Below, piece after piece: positions 27,212 to 35,809 of a stretch of DNA of 38,437 nt. How positions within the stretch are numbered: the stretch's first letter is position 1; the number at the start of each line of letters is the position of its first letter. The notes beneath the pieces were generated by a model, which saw only the letters and a program-made list of their open reading frames with translations, searched no databases and was not told where the DNA came from. The position numbers were made by a program, and so were the translations under genes. The stretch spans positions 1 to 38,437 of IMG/VR virus record IMGVR_UViG_3300040856_000084. One strand, given 5' to 3'. The stretch comes from a virus.

Positions 27212-28600
27212 TCAGTTAAAAGTTATATTGTTTTTTTCAACAAAAGAATCATATCTTTTCTGTTCGGCCTCTTGGTTTTCTAACAAATCCAAATAGCCTA
27301 TTCTGTCTTGTGTTTTGACAAATTCAATCAGTTCTTTTGCCGCCTGTGTGTTTCCACTTCTGTCTAATTCTCTCGCCTGTTGAAGATAAGAGTCTAATAC
27401 ACCAACTTCTGTGGCATTATCTTGGCGCAGAGCATCAACCTTTTTATTATACCCGTCTAAACTAACTTTTCTCTCGTAACCAAATGCCAAGGCGTCTCCA
27501 GTTTGCTCAATCCACCTGAGTTTACCGTCCATGTATTCTTTTTCCGCATCAGCTATTTTCTTCATGCCTCTAATATAAGCAATTCTGTCTTCAGGGCTTA
27601 GGTTTTTAGGATCAACACTAGCGTCTAAAGCTAGCTTAACGTCTCTATCAGAAGCTGGTCCTCTTGGAAGCAGGGCTATAGCGTTTTTCATACGTACTTC
27701 GTTTAAACGAGAACGGTGGACAGTTATTGCGTCGCCTAAACCAGCAACATCAGCAATAACAAAATCTCTAGCCATTCCTAAAACACCACCAACCTGTCCT
27801 TTTTCTCCTGCAATTTCTATTGTGTCGTTTAAGAGGTCAGAATATTTTATAGCCTCTGCCCCAGCCTCTCTTTGTTCTGATACAGTTTCTCTGTAAGCCG
27901 CTATTTCTGGATTTTTCCAATCATCTCTTCCACGAGGAGCATCTGCGTCTTCTCCTACTACTTCTCCAATTACTCTACGGTTTAAAAAGTTTCCTTGAGC
28001 GTCAAAAAACTCAACAACGCTTTGTAGTTTACCGTCCATTTTAATTTCTTTTTCTACTTTGTAGCCTTTAGCTTCGCTACCCTTCTTTTCTTTTTCTATT
28101 GACTCGTCCAGTATTTCCATAGCTCTTTCAGGAGATACTTTGTAACTTTTAGCTATTTCAAGATAACTCTGTCTTTTTAAATTACTACGTGAAATATCTT
28201 CTTCAGGAGACGCTTGCATCATTCTTGCCATGTTAAACAAGGCTAATTCACCCTTTTGTTGAAGAGCGGTCAAGTCTTTTTCTGCTTGGGTTTCTTGAAC
28301 ACCTGTCAAACGAACAGCTTCATCCACCAGCATTTTACCGATGCGTTGCATATTAACATCGGGGCTTGTCATCAGTTCCTGGCCCTTAACTCTCAAGGCA
28401 TTAGGGTCATTTTGGTTTGCCGCGAGAATCTGCTGGAACTGCTGTTGTATATTTTCAGCCTCACGCCCCTGCTTAATCGCCTGTCCACCACGAGTCAACA
28501 TACCGCCAATAGAGCCTCCTAGTTGTCCAAAAGCAGAACCAATCATCTGTCCTGCTGACAAGCCAGCTTGAGGTAATCCTGTGTTTATTCTAAAAGCCAT
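27212..28600 (-). CDS. Internal virion protein candidate, 462 aa
   Basis: A 462-residue, mainly helical protein with a Gly/Gln-rich N-terminus (FRINTGLPQAGLSAGQMIGS; about residues 3-60) and charged coiled-coil-like body, ending in polar sequence. No enzymatic motif seen. It lies between two other large Ala/Gln/Glu-rich virion genes, the usual arrangement for a three-protein internal core. The start is 12 bases downstream of the preceding stop with AGGAAAC upstream. Confidence 0.65.
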   Translation of the reverse strand: MAFRINTGLPQAGLSAGQMIGSAFGQLGGSIGGMLTRGGQAIKQGREAENIQQQFQQILAANQNDPNALRVKGQELMTSPDVNMQRIGKMLVDEAVRLTGVQETQAEKDLTALQQKGELALFNMARMMQASPEEDISRSNLKRQSYLEIAKSYKVSPERAMEILDESIEKEKKGSEAKGYKVEKEIKMDGKLQSVVEFFDAQGNFLNRRVIGEVVGEDADAPRGRDDWKNPEIAAYRETVSEQREAGAEAIKYSDLLNDTIEIAGEKGQVGGVLGMARDFVIADVAGLGDAITVHRSRLNEVRMKNAIALLPRGPASDRDVKLALDASVDPKNLSPEDRIAYIRGMKKIADAEKEYMDGKLRWIEQTGDALAFGYERKVSLDGYNKKVDALRQDNATEVGVLDSYLQQARELDRSGNTQAAKELIEFVKTQDRIGYLDLLENQEAEQKRYDSFVEKNNITFN

Positions 28601-28612
28601 TTCTGTTTCCTC

Positions 28613-29749
28613 TTATGGTTTCGTGAAGAATCCCTTAGCCCAATCATAAATATCAGTAAACAAACCAGTGTCACCCATTATGTTAGACAAACCAGTTCCT
28701 AAACCACCGACTAATCCAGTAGCTCCGCTGAACAGACCACTGTACAAGTTGGACAAACCGGCTTGTCTCTGTAGTTCTGCCTCAAGGTTAGCAATGTCAG
28801 TTTCCATTGCGTACTGACCGCCCTGCCTACGTGCAACGTCAGCCAAGCTAGCCACGTTGAGTGCAGGAGAGAACGCAGACAACATAGCCGCCTGTGGGAT
28901 ATAAGCTCCCTGAAGTGCGCCTAAGCCAATCTGTTGTTGTAACTGCTCTAACCCAAGTCCACCTGTCATTAGACCCATGCCGCCCTGCATTGCACCCATA
29001 GCCATTGCTTGCTGTGCGGCTTCTAGAGCCTGACGCTGGGTAGCAATGTTAGAGCCTAGCTGTCCGTAAGTAGCGCCAATGTCAGCCGCCTGTCTTTGCT
29101 CTTGCTGTGCTTGAGTTAGAGCCATAAGAGCCGCTTGATTCTGTGCAGACTCTTGTGCCTTAGCCAAAGCAAGTTGCTCTGGCGTACCGCCAAACATTGA
29201 CGTACGGACACCGCCTCTGCCTTGTGAAAACAGGCGTTCTTCCAGAGCTAGCCTCTGTCTCTCTTCTTCACCAAGCTGTGTAGCCCTGATACGGTCATAC
29301 ACTTCTTGTTCTCTAGCACCCATAGGCATACCGGCTTGACCCATGAACTGCTCACCTAGTCCAAACGCCTGTTGTGCCGCCGCTTGTTGACCAGCAAGGC
29401 CAAACGGAGATACGCCTAACTGCTGTTGACCCATGCCCAACAACTGTTGTCCAGCGGTATCTAGCTGACCAGCGCCAGCAGGAGTAGCACCAAACCTAGA
29501 GAGTGCTTGAGTCTCTAGTGCGCTCTGAATAGCCGCAGAAGTAGGATCTAGAGTATACTGAGTCCCTCCCGCTTGTGTGGCTTGAATCTTGCCCGTAGGA
29601 CCACTAACTGTAAACGGTTTAAACGCAATATCAGGAGCCTCAATATCAGTTATCTCGTCTGTATAAAGATTTTGTATCTTCGTGGGGAGGTTTGTATAAA
29701 GAGAAGAGGCAACATCCCCAATTATATCACCTAAAAATCCTAGTGCCAT
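28613..29749 (-). CDS. Ala/Gln/Gly-rich internal virion protein, 378 aa
   Basis: A 378-residue protein starting MALGFLGDIIGDVASSLYTN with an amphipathic N-terminus, then very Ala/Gln/Gly/Met-rich helices (about 80-300) and a hydrophobic Gly-rich C-terminal part (about 325-360, LFSGATGLVGGLGTGLSNI). Such composition is usual for ejected core proteins of podoviruses. It follows the tail tubular protein gene by 34 AT-rich bases. No catalytic site is seen. Confidence 0.7.
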   Translation of the reverse strand: MALGFLGDIIGDVASSLYTNLPTKIQNLYTDEITDIEAPDIAFKPFTVSGPTGKIQATQAGGTQYTLDPTSAAIQSALETQALSRFGATPAGAGQLDTAGQQLLGMGQQQLGVSPFGLAGQQAAAQQAFGLGEQFMGQAGMPMGAREQEVYDRIRATQLGEEERQRLALEERLFSQGRGGVRTSMFGGTPEQLALAKAQESAQNQAALMALTQAQQEQRQAADIGATYGQLGSNIATQRQALEAAQQAMAMGAMQGGMGLMTGGLGLEQLQQQIGLGALQGAYIPQAAMLSAFSPALNVASLADVARRQGGQYAMETDIANLEAELQRQAGLSNLYSGLFSGATGLVGGLGTGLSNIMGDTGLFTDIYDWAKGFFTKP

Positions 29750-29783
29750 TAGTAAGTACCTCTGTCTTTATTATAATTAATCA

Positions 29784-31307
29784 TCATAGCGTTTTACCTA
29801 TCAGTGCTAGTACATTCATTTCCTGTATGGACAGTGCGTAGCCGTTGATGTCTGTTTCAAGACCCACGCTGATTACTGAGCCGTAGCCTGTTGTGTTAAT
29901 AGAAGAACGACTAATGATTGTGCCTTCTTCTGAAAACTCTGCTACGTTGTACTCAGACTGCCCGTAGAATCCGGGTGTAGCACTGCTAGTTCTAAACGTG
30001 CTAGTGCTGGTTGCTGTTGAAAAGTCGTAAGACCACTTGAGAAATATGTCTGCGTTGTTGCCACCAATAATCGTAGGTCTAATCTTCTTCAACATCTTAA
30101 TCTTAGACGGGTCACCAAAGCTCAAGCCGGGGCTGTAGTAACGAAAACGATAAACACTACCGTTGTCAAAGTAGTTGTCGTAAGTTCCTACACCCGCTGT
30201 TGTGCCTATGTATATGTCTCCGTTTCTGTCCCTGTGAAAACTTTTAAAGTCTACACTAGGCCATCGTGTTACCCTGTACGCGCCGTTCTCCAGTGTGCCT
30301 CGCACATCAAAGCAGTACACGAGGTTGAGATCAGGAAAGCACAGAAGATAAAAATAGTTCTCAGGACTGTATACCGTACTAACCGACTCTGCTGTAGCCA
30401 AAGTGTTAGCAATCAGTTCCTGCTTGATGTTTCTGCTCAAGTCGGTAATGGGCAAGGACTTCTCTTGTATAGATCGTCCCAAGCTCCTAAGACCTGTCTG
30501 CGTCAAGAACAACAAGTCTGTTCCTATGTTCTGTACACTCTTTCTGTCTACACAGCCAACACCCGGAATAGTGTCCTGTATAGCCATTGTTGCAGGACTC
30601 TCTGCCCCACCGTAGACTAACGTGTTATGTTCACCAAAGACCACAAGTAAACCGTTGTGTGCCGCTATCGCTACAACCTTGTCAAATCCGTTAGGCCACG
30701 CCTTAGATACATCAATAGATCCGCTAGAACCACCAGAGAAGTCGTGTCCTATCAACAAGTCAGACCAGTAGATCGTGTTGTCGTCAGTAGCGTTACCTAC
30801 GCACCACACTCGTCCGTAAGCGCCGATAGCTTCGTTGGAGTACTGTGCAGAAGTTAAAGACGCACCAGATACACTGGACATCTTGGTAACTGCGCCTAGA
30901 CTGTTGCTGTACACAAGCGGCTCGTAGCCACGTTGGAAGAAATAAGCGTGATCGTTAAAGTTAAATATCTTCCAATCGTTAGCTGTAATTGTGTACGACC
31001 CCGGAGTTGCGTCAACCAGTGTAGTCGTACCTGTCATTATCTTGTTGTTGCCAGTACTAAAGATTACCTCGTTACCGGCGTTGTCGTAGAACTCGTGGAT
31101 GTTGTGGAGGTAGTCAGTACCTAGTACAGTCTTGGTTGTAGTTACAACAGCGTTACCCTTACGTGAAGCCAATCGTCCTCGTCTGTCAATAATAGCGTTG
31201 TCTGCGATCTCCGCAAAAGACGTATCTTGTGCAAGTGGAGAATCCTCTGTGTTGATCCCTTTGAACGCAGGAGCAACTAGGTTAATACTCTGTAGTGGCT
31301 GGGCCAT
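29784..31307 (-). CDS. Tail tubular protein B-like / tail nozzle protein, 507 aa
   Basis: A 507-residue beta-rich protein with the N-terminal signature NLVAPAFKGINTEDSPLAQD followed by FAEIADNAIIDRRGRLASRKG, a pattern I recognise from podoviral tail nozzle or stabilisation proteins. Repeated short blades with Trp/Asp/Gly loops fit a beta-propeller body. It joins the adaptor and fibres to close the tail tip. It lies 12 bases after the adaptor gene, the usual order. Confidence 0.75.
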   Translation of the reverse strand: MAQPLQSINLVAPAFKGINTEDSPLAQDTSFAEIADNAIIDRRGRLASRKGNAVVTTTKTVLGTDYLHNIHEFYDNAGNEVIFSTGNNKIMTGTTTLVDATPGSYTITANDWKIFNFNDHAYFFQRGYEPLVYSNSLGAVTKMSSVSGASLTSAQYSNEAIGAYGRVWCVGNATDDNTIYWSDLLIGHDFSGGSSGSIDVSKAWPNGFDKVVAIAAHNGLLVVFGEHNTLVYGGAESPATMAIQDTIPGVGCVDRKSVQNIGTDLLFLTQTGLRSLGRSIQEKSLPITDLSRNIKQELIANTLATAESVSTVYSPENYFYLLCFPDLNLVYCFDVRGTLENGAYRVTRWPSVDFKSFHRDRNGDIYIGTTAGVGTYDNYFDNGSVYRFRYYSPGLSFGDPSKIKMLKKIRPTIIGGNNADIFLKWSYDFSTATSTSTFRTSSATPGFYGQSEYNVAEFSEEGTIISRSSINTTGYGSVISVGLETDINGYALSIQEMNVLALIGKTL

Positions 31308-31318
31308 CTAGCGTCTCC

Positions 31319-31966
31319 CTACGGTGTATACCAAATAGTTTCTTCGGGGTGCTTCTGTGCGTCCAGAGCAATAGCGTCAGACAGGTACTTGTCAGCAATA
31401 GCAAAGTACTCTGGTGTTGACGTACCGCCTGTCTCCCCACGTTCACGAGCCAACAGAGCTACCGCCATGTGAATCACGGGCTGACTAGGAATAGCCAGCG
31501 TGTCAGAGTCAGAACTCAAGGCTACGTTCCTGATTACGCTCTTGACCTTCAAGGAGTAAACACCGTCAGGCTTAGGGTACACATCTATCTGTGCGTCACC
31601 AGAGCCGTCTATGCCACTAAACGTGTAGTACTCTGGCTTACCGGAAGCAGGGGTATTAACAAAAAACTTGTCGTCAAACCAAGTCTGTGGTCTGTACTCC
31701 ATCACGAGGTTAGAGGTATCGTTAATGATGTTCAGGATTTTGCCTTGGTCTTGGTAACCCGTGAGTGAGTACGTGTAGTCGTCAGCCGCCGTGGTAATCG
31801 TAAGAGTAGACCTAAGATTAGACCAATCCCAAGCGTTTTCTACAATTTGCTTTGCGTCGTTGATAAAGTCACCAACCATAGCACTGTACGTGTTAGCACT
31901 AACGGTTGTTACTGTGTCTTCTCTGAGACGCCTTAGTACGTTGTTTACTAGGTCTAAATACGTCAT
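31319..31966 (-). CDS. Head-tail adaptor / tail tubular protein A-like, 215 aa
   Basis: A 215-residue protein beginning MTYLDLVNNVLRRLREDTVT with an N-terminal helical pair and a central beta region (YRPQTWFDDKFFV, QIDVYPKPDGVYSLKVK), ending in a long helix bundle (VIHMAVALLARERGETG). This is the common form of podoviral adaptor (T7 gp11 / P22 gp4 class) that binds beneath the portal. Its start overlaps the stop of the 925-residue gene by 4 bases. Confidence 0.78.
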   Translation of the reverse strand: MTYLDLVNNVLRRLREDTVTTVSANTYSAMVGDFINDAKQIVENAWDWSNLRSTLTITTAADDYTYSLTGYQDQGKILNIINDTSNLVMEYRPQTWFDDKFFVNTPASGKPEYYTFSGIDGSGDAQIDVYPKPDGVYSLKVKSVIRNVALSSDSDTLAIPSQPVIHMAVALLARERGETGGTSTPEYFAIADKYLSDAIALDAQKHPEETIWYTP

Positions 31967-34740
31967 ACTTTAAATCCTGTCATCATGCCTCTTTTATTTT
32001 TAGGCAGAGCTTCTAACAAAAAGTCTCTTATAGGAAAACTTAAGGGTTGTTCTAACGACACTGCCGCTGTGATTGTTGGATCAAACATTCCCGGCTGTCC
32101 AGCAGGACTAAAGGAACCAAGTCCAGAGCTTCCAAACATTCCTCCACTACTGTCTCCACCACCGCCTCCATTATTAGGAGGAGGCACTACTATTTTTTCT
32201 TTACAGCAAGTGTCCCACAAAGCTCCAAGTTCTCCTTCGGGCCTAGGAGATTCACACTCAACTAACTTACAGTTATCTGAAGTTCCTCCATTGTTAGTAA
32301 CGGTAGTACTATCTGTACAGCATTTATCCCAAGTTACTCCAGCTTCTCCGTCTGGTCTAGGAGACTGACACTCAACTAAAGTACAATCAACTTTAGTTAC
32401 GTCACCGCTTATACAAAAAGAATGATTAGGAACTCTGTCTATTTCATTGCCAGAATCATCAAGCAAAGTTAAATCGTTTCCATCGCATTTAGTATTTGTA
32501 GGTAAGTCAGGACCAGCAACGCCTGTTATAATTAACAGCTGATTACAGTCGTTGTTTTCGTGTTCTGATGGTAAACTGCCGTCTGCACATTCGCTACAGT
32601 CGCTTTCAATAGTGGCGTTGTTCTTACACTCCGTAGTTCCAGTTGTTGTGATTGTAGTTGTCGCAACACAGACTAAAATACCTTCATCATTTTCTTGCAG
32701 TTTTCCATCTTTGCCGTCATCTGTTTTACAGTCATCACCCGCTTTACGAGTATCTCCTGTACCCCCTGTATCTCCAGTTCCATCAGTAGTCTTTGGCACA
32801 CACGTAAGGTTTCCTTGGCCGTCGTCCTGCAAAGTTCCATCTTCGTTAGTGTCTTCAGTTTTACAAGAGTCACCAGCTTTACGAGTATCTCCAGTGCCTC
32901 CTGTATCGCCGGTTCCATCAGTAGTCTTTGGCACACACGTAAGGTTTCCTTGGCCGTCGTCTTGGAGCGTTCCTTCTTTGTTATCGTCTGTTGTACAAGC
33001 GTCTCCAGCTTTTCCACCAGACCCATCTCCACCACCAGAGCCGTCACCGCCGCCGGTACCAGTACCTTTAAGTATACAGTCTCCGTTAGCATCAAAGACG
33101 CCCTGTGTTCCGTCTTCCATGTTACAAGGAGAACCGACGGTGTAAAAAATTTCATCAACACACATACCAGCTACGTCGTTCCACGTTTGACCGGCGGGAC
33201 ATACATCGGTTACAACAGCGACACAGATTCCAAATTCATCCGACTGATACCCGTCCAAACATCCACCGCAGTCTTCTTCTTTTGTAGCTCCTGAGACTTG
33301 TTGGCGGTTTACGTTAGCACAATTAAAGTCTTCAGCGCCGCCGCCGTCCCCTCCGTCACCTCCACCAGAAGAAGTTACAGTTACATTAGTTCCTCCCTCA
33401 GTTTCAAACGAACCTCCAGAAGACGAAGCTGTGCTATTCATCCAGTTATTGAGGGTTTCGTACCACTCATCAGGTATTTTATCTAAGTTGTTAGAAACCC
33501 AATCCCATATGACAGATCCTCCTCCTGCCATATTTTGAAAACCGGCATTAATAAAATCATTCCAACTGTCAAATGTTTCAATAGTGCCGTCGTACAAAGT
33601 AGCCGCTACGATTGTCTTTTTGATTCCGTTTTCATCAATAACATCTAAAACTTCTATTTCGTCATAAGATTCTGTAGCGTTTTCCCACCACTCTCCACCA
33701 GTAATATTTTGCTCTACAAACTGCTTAACTGCGCCACGGACGCCGCTTATTAAGCCGCCTTCTTGCCAAACACCGACTTCGTTAAACGTGCCGTTTATTG
33801 TTTTAAAAAGTTCTGAGTCTTCTGGAATTAATCCGTCTAAATCAAAGATACCGCCAGCTTTTGGACCTAAAACCATAGCCTCAATTAACTGACCAGCGGC
33901 CTCTGTCCCAGCACCAAACAACCCTGATTCAATCACAGAGTTTAAGTCTATATCACCGTTAGTAATACCCTGCTGTATTGCGTCAGCAACGCCATTAGCC
34001 ACGCCAGCAGTTAACAGTTGTGAACCGGGGCCAGAGTACGTTACTAAGCTGTTAGCTAAAAAATCTCCCCCTAGCTGGCCTAAAACAGACCCAACGATAG
34101 CTTTAGGATCTCCACCGCTAGTAACAGCGGAAGATAAAGCATTAATTGCTATTTGAGACTGTGTAGCCGATAGTCCGTTAATTAAACCTACTAGTTGGTT
34201 AGCGGCTCCTATTGTTACTCCAGCCAGCGCCAGACCTCTAATTGCTGGACCCCAGTTGTGATCGTCAACCTTAGCTGTCTTTACAAAACTAGAGCCGTTC
34301 CACTCAAACTTGTCACCATCTTTGTTGTACCAAGGGCCAGAGTTACCTGTGTACTTTTGGTACAGGGCGTACATTTGACCAGCCTGTGCTGAGTACCCTT
34401 TTTCTCCTTCAGCGGCCCCAGCTTGGATAATAGTATTTTCTAAAGCTCTGTCGTCCATCCCAGCTTCACGACCAAGTGTTGTTGGGTCAATCAGGGCTAC
34501 ACCTGTGTCCCACCAATCAGCCTTTAGCTGTCCTGCGTCAATTAAGTCTTGACGCTCGTTCATGTAAGCTAGGTAGTTGTCAAACGATCCAAATGCCGCC
34601 CTGAGTTGTCCGTTGTCAGACGCATTAAACTCTGACCGCAGTTGTGACTCTGTTAACTGCTTAGAAAAGTTACCCCAGTACAGATTACTAGCGTCACCTG
34701 TTTCACGCTGATTTGTGTAGTCATAAATACGGTCACCCAT
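31963..34740 (-). CDS. Large Cys-rich repeat virion protein, 925 aa
   Basis: A 925-residue protein. The N-terminal half (1-about 430) is a non-repetitive alpha/beta domain with Gly/Ala-rich hydrophobic segments (about 160-280). The second half is Cys-rich and low-complexity: CxxxDG...C modules, EGF-like in spacing, and a Gly/Asp/Thr-rich array of 45-residue repeats (GTLQDDGQGNLTCVPKTTDG type) encoded at about 32740-33005. The last part has PNNGGGGGDSSGGMFGSSG before a structured tail. It could be a tail spike, receptor-binding or host-adhesion protein; no enzymatic motif is visible. It sits between holin and adaptor genes. Confidence 0.7.
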   Translation of the reverse strand: MGDRIYDYTNQRETGDASNLYWGNFSKQLTESQLRSEFNASDNGQLRAAFGSFDNYLAYMNERQDLIDAGQLKADWWDTGVALIDPTTLGREAGMDDRALENTIIQAGAAEGEKGYSAQAGQMYALYQKYTGNSGPWYNKDGDKFEWNGSSFVKTAKVDDHNWGPAIRGLALAGVTIGAANQLVGLINGLSATQSQIAINALSSAVTSGGDPKAIVGSVLGQLGGDFLANSLVTYSGPGSQLLTAGVANGVADAIQQGITNGDIDLNSVIESGLFGAGTEAAGQLIEAMVLGPKAGGIFDLDGLIPEDSELFKTINGTFNEVGVWQEGGLISGVRGAVKQFVEQNITGGEWWENATESYDEIEVLDVIDENGIKKTIVAATLYDGTIETFDSWNDFINAGFQNMAGGGSVIWDWVSNNLDKIPDEWYETLNNWMNSTASSSGGSFETEGGTNVTVTSSGGGDGGDGGGAEDFNCANVNRQQVSGATKEEDCGGCLDGYQSDEFGICVAVVTDVCPAGQTWNDVAGMCVDEIFYTVGSPCNMEDGTQGVFDANGDCILKGTGTGGGDGSGGGDGSGGKAGDACTTDDNKEGTLQDDGQGNLTCVPKTTDGTGDTGGTGDTRKAGDSCKTEDTNEDGTLQDDGQGNLTCVPKTTDGTGDTGGTGDTRKAGDDCKTDDGKDGKLQENDEGILVCVATTTITTTGTTECKNNATIESDCSECADGSLPSEHENNDCNQLLIITGVAGPDLPTNTKCDGNDLTLLDDSGNEIDRVPNHSFCISGDVTKVDCTLVECQSPRPDGEAGVTWDKCCTDSTTVTNNGGTSDNCKLVECESPRPEGELGALWDTCCKEKIVVPPPNNGGGGGDSSGGMFGSSGLGSFSPAGQPGMFDPTITAAVSLEQPLSFPIRDFLLEALPKNKRGMMTGFKV
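32741..33005. repeat. 135-bp direct repeats inside the Cys-rich gene
   Basis: Two nearly identical 135-base units lie in tandem, for example the sequence starting GTTCCATCAGTAGTC at 32777 recurs at 32912. A more diverged third unit flanks them. The period equals 45 codons, so copy number can change without a frameshift. The units encode the Cys module plus an Asp/Gly/Thr linker. Confidence 0.8.
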
Positions 34741-34743
34741 AGG

Positions 34744-35121
34744 TTACTTACCGCCCTTCATCTTCATGAGCTTGTCAGCACCACGTATGCCAAAGCTGGC
34801 CGTAACTGCTACGTAAAGCAAGTATTGGTAGTAATCAGGTAGCTTGTCTAGCTCAACAAAGGCTAGCCCTACCCTCTGCATAATACTCAAGTCATCCATA
34901 GCAACTCCGTAACACACAGCCAACAGAGGCATTGACAGCACAACAGTGAACCACTCGTCTTTCCACGAGGTTGCACTAGCCGCCGCCATCTCTTGTTCCC
35001 ACGTAGCTGTGTTCTTAATGACTTCCATTTTAGCTACGTGTTTGGCTTGTGCCTGCTCGTGCCTGTTGTTAATCCAAGTCTTAGCAAGTCCAGCGATAGG
35101 TCCGATCAGTGCAGTCCACAT
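34744..35121 (-). CDS. Holin, gene-transfer-agent type (3 TM)
   Basis: A 125-residue protein with an N-terminal hydrophobic stretch (ALIGPIAGLAKTWI, about 4-17), a charged linker helix, then SWKDEW followed by two membrane helices (about 57-75 and 98-114) and a Lys-rich end. This matches the three-TM holin family first described from alphaproteobacterial gene transfer agents. It would permeabilise the inner membrane and release the M15 endolysin encoded at 10435-10776. Neighbouring membrane genes at 35125 and 35333 may help in lysis. Confidence 0.8.
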   Translation of the reverse strand: MWTALIGPIAGLAKTWINNRHEQAQAKHVAKMEVIKNTATWEQEMAAASATSWKDEWFTVVLSMPLLAVCYGVAMDDLSIMQRVGLAFVELDKLPDYYQYLLYVAVTASFGIRGADKLMKMKGGK

Positions 35122-35124
35122 ATC

Positions 35125-35340
35125 TTACTTCTCTTCTTCGTCTTCTTTTACAAACCTACCCTTAGCGTCACGCTTGCGTTTCTTCTCAAACAAGCCTTGG
35201 ACTGTATCGGTCTCCCAGATACGTATACCTACCCATACAATAGTAAACATGGCAGATATAGGCGGCAGGATTGCACTGATAGTGCCTAACATTGTACCTA
35301 CGCTCATTACATCAACAACTTGTTTTGCGGACTCATCCAT
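35125..35340 (-). CDS. Small membrane protein, holin-like, 71 aa
   Basis: ATG at 35340 (AAGGGG upstream) gives 71 residues: MDESAKQVVDVMS, one long hydrophobic region with a Pro-Pro kink (about 15-41) and a highly charged Lys/Arg/Glu C-terminus. Proteins with this shape occur in T7-like marine phages beside tail genes and are variously called holin or structural. ATG at 35361 would add seven residues but overlaps the previous gene more and lacks a good site. The start lies within the last bases of the upstream gene. Confidence 0.65.
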   Translation of the reverse strand: MDESAKQVVDVMSVGTMLGTISAILPPISAMFTIVWVGIRIWETDTVQGLFEKKRKRDAKGRFVKEDEEEK

Positions 35341-35809
35341 TACTAACCCCTTGTATAACACTTATGGTTGTCCAGATAATCCCAGCGGTGACCATTAGGC
35401 CCATAATAATTGCTGATACATCTAGCATACGTCTTTGCTTTCTTCGTTGCTTGTAGATCATTTGTTCACGTTTGGCTCTTATGTCACGACGCATCTGGAT
35501 CATTTCGTTGTACGTGTCTTGACCGTAAGAGTACATGATTAACTCTCTGATCTGCTTTTCTTGTTCCTCTATCTTCTTCTTTGCTATGACAGCGTTTAAC
35601 GCTTGTTGTTCTACTGACTCACCGTCAAACATCTTCTTAAATAACGGTGGGTTCTCTGCTTCCTTCTCTGCTTCACGTAAGTCAGAAACTAATCCGTACC
35701 ACTGGCCTAACTTCTGAGCTACGTGTTCTATCTCTGCTCCTTTGGATACAAGAACTTGTACGCCTTTGAACGCAGTAGACGCCATTGCTACCAGAGATAC
35801 AGGGTCCAT
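35333..35809 (-). CDS. Helical protein with C-terminal membrane anchor, 158 aa
   Basis: A 158-residue protein with a hydrophobic N-terminus (MDPVSLVAMASTAFKGVQVL), a long charged coiled-coil middle (about 45-125, Glu/Lys/Arg-rich) and a C-terminal transmembrane helix (about 133-152, IIMGLMVTAGIIWTTISVI). Similar proteins are frequent in podoviruses between fibre and lysis genes with no agreed function. A spanin-like or lysis-membrane role is possible, though anchor orientation (C-terminal) is unusual for an inner-membrane spanin. Confidence 0.65.
   Translation of the reverse strand: MDPVSLVAMASTAFKGVQVLVSKGAEIEHVAQKLGQWYGLVSDLREAEKEAENPPLFKKMFDGESVEQQALNAVIAKKKIEEQEKQIRELIMYSYGQDTYNEMIQMRRDIRAKREQMIYKQRRKQRRMLDVSAIIMGLMVTAGIIWTTISVIQGVSNG

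Noticed and set aside
29770-29798. Possible leftward promoter before the 28613-29749 gene
   Set aside because: A perfect TATAAT is present but the -35 position reads GGTAAA and there is no extended -10.
32695-33294. Open plus-strand frame of 199 residues inside the Cys-rich gene, and similar plus-strand frames at 31985, 32552 and 36297
   Set aside because: Their products are Ser/Pro/Val-rich mirror images of Gly/Asp/Thr repeats on the coding strand, with no ribosome-binding sites and opposite to the local transcription.
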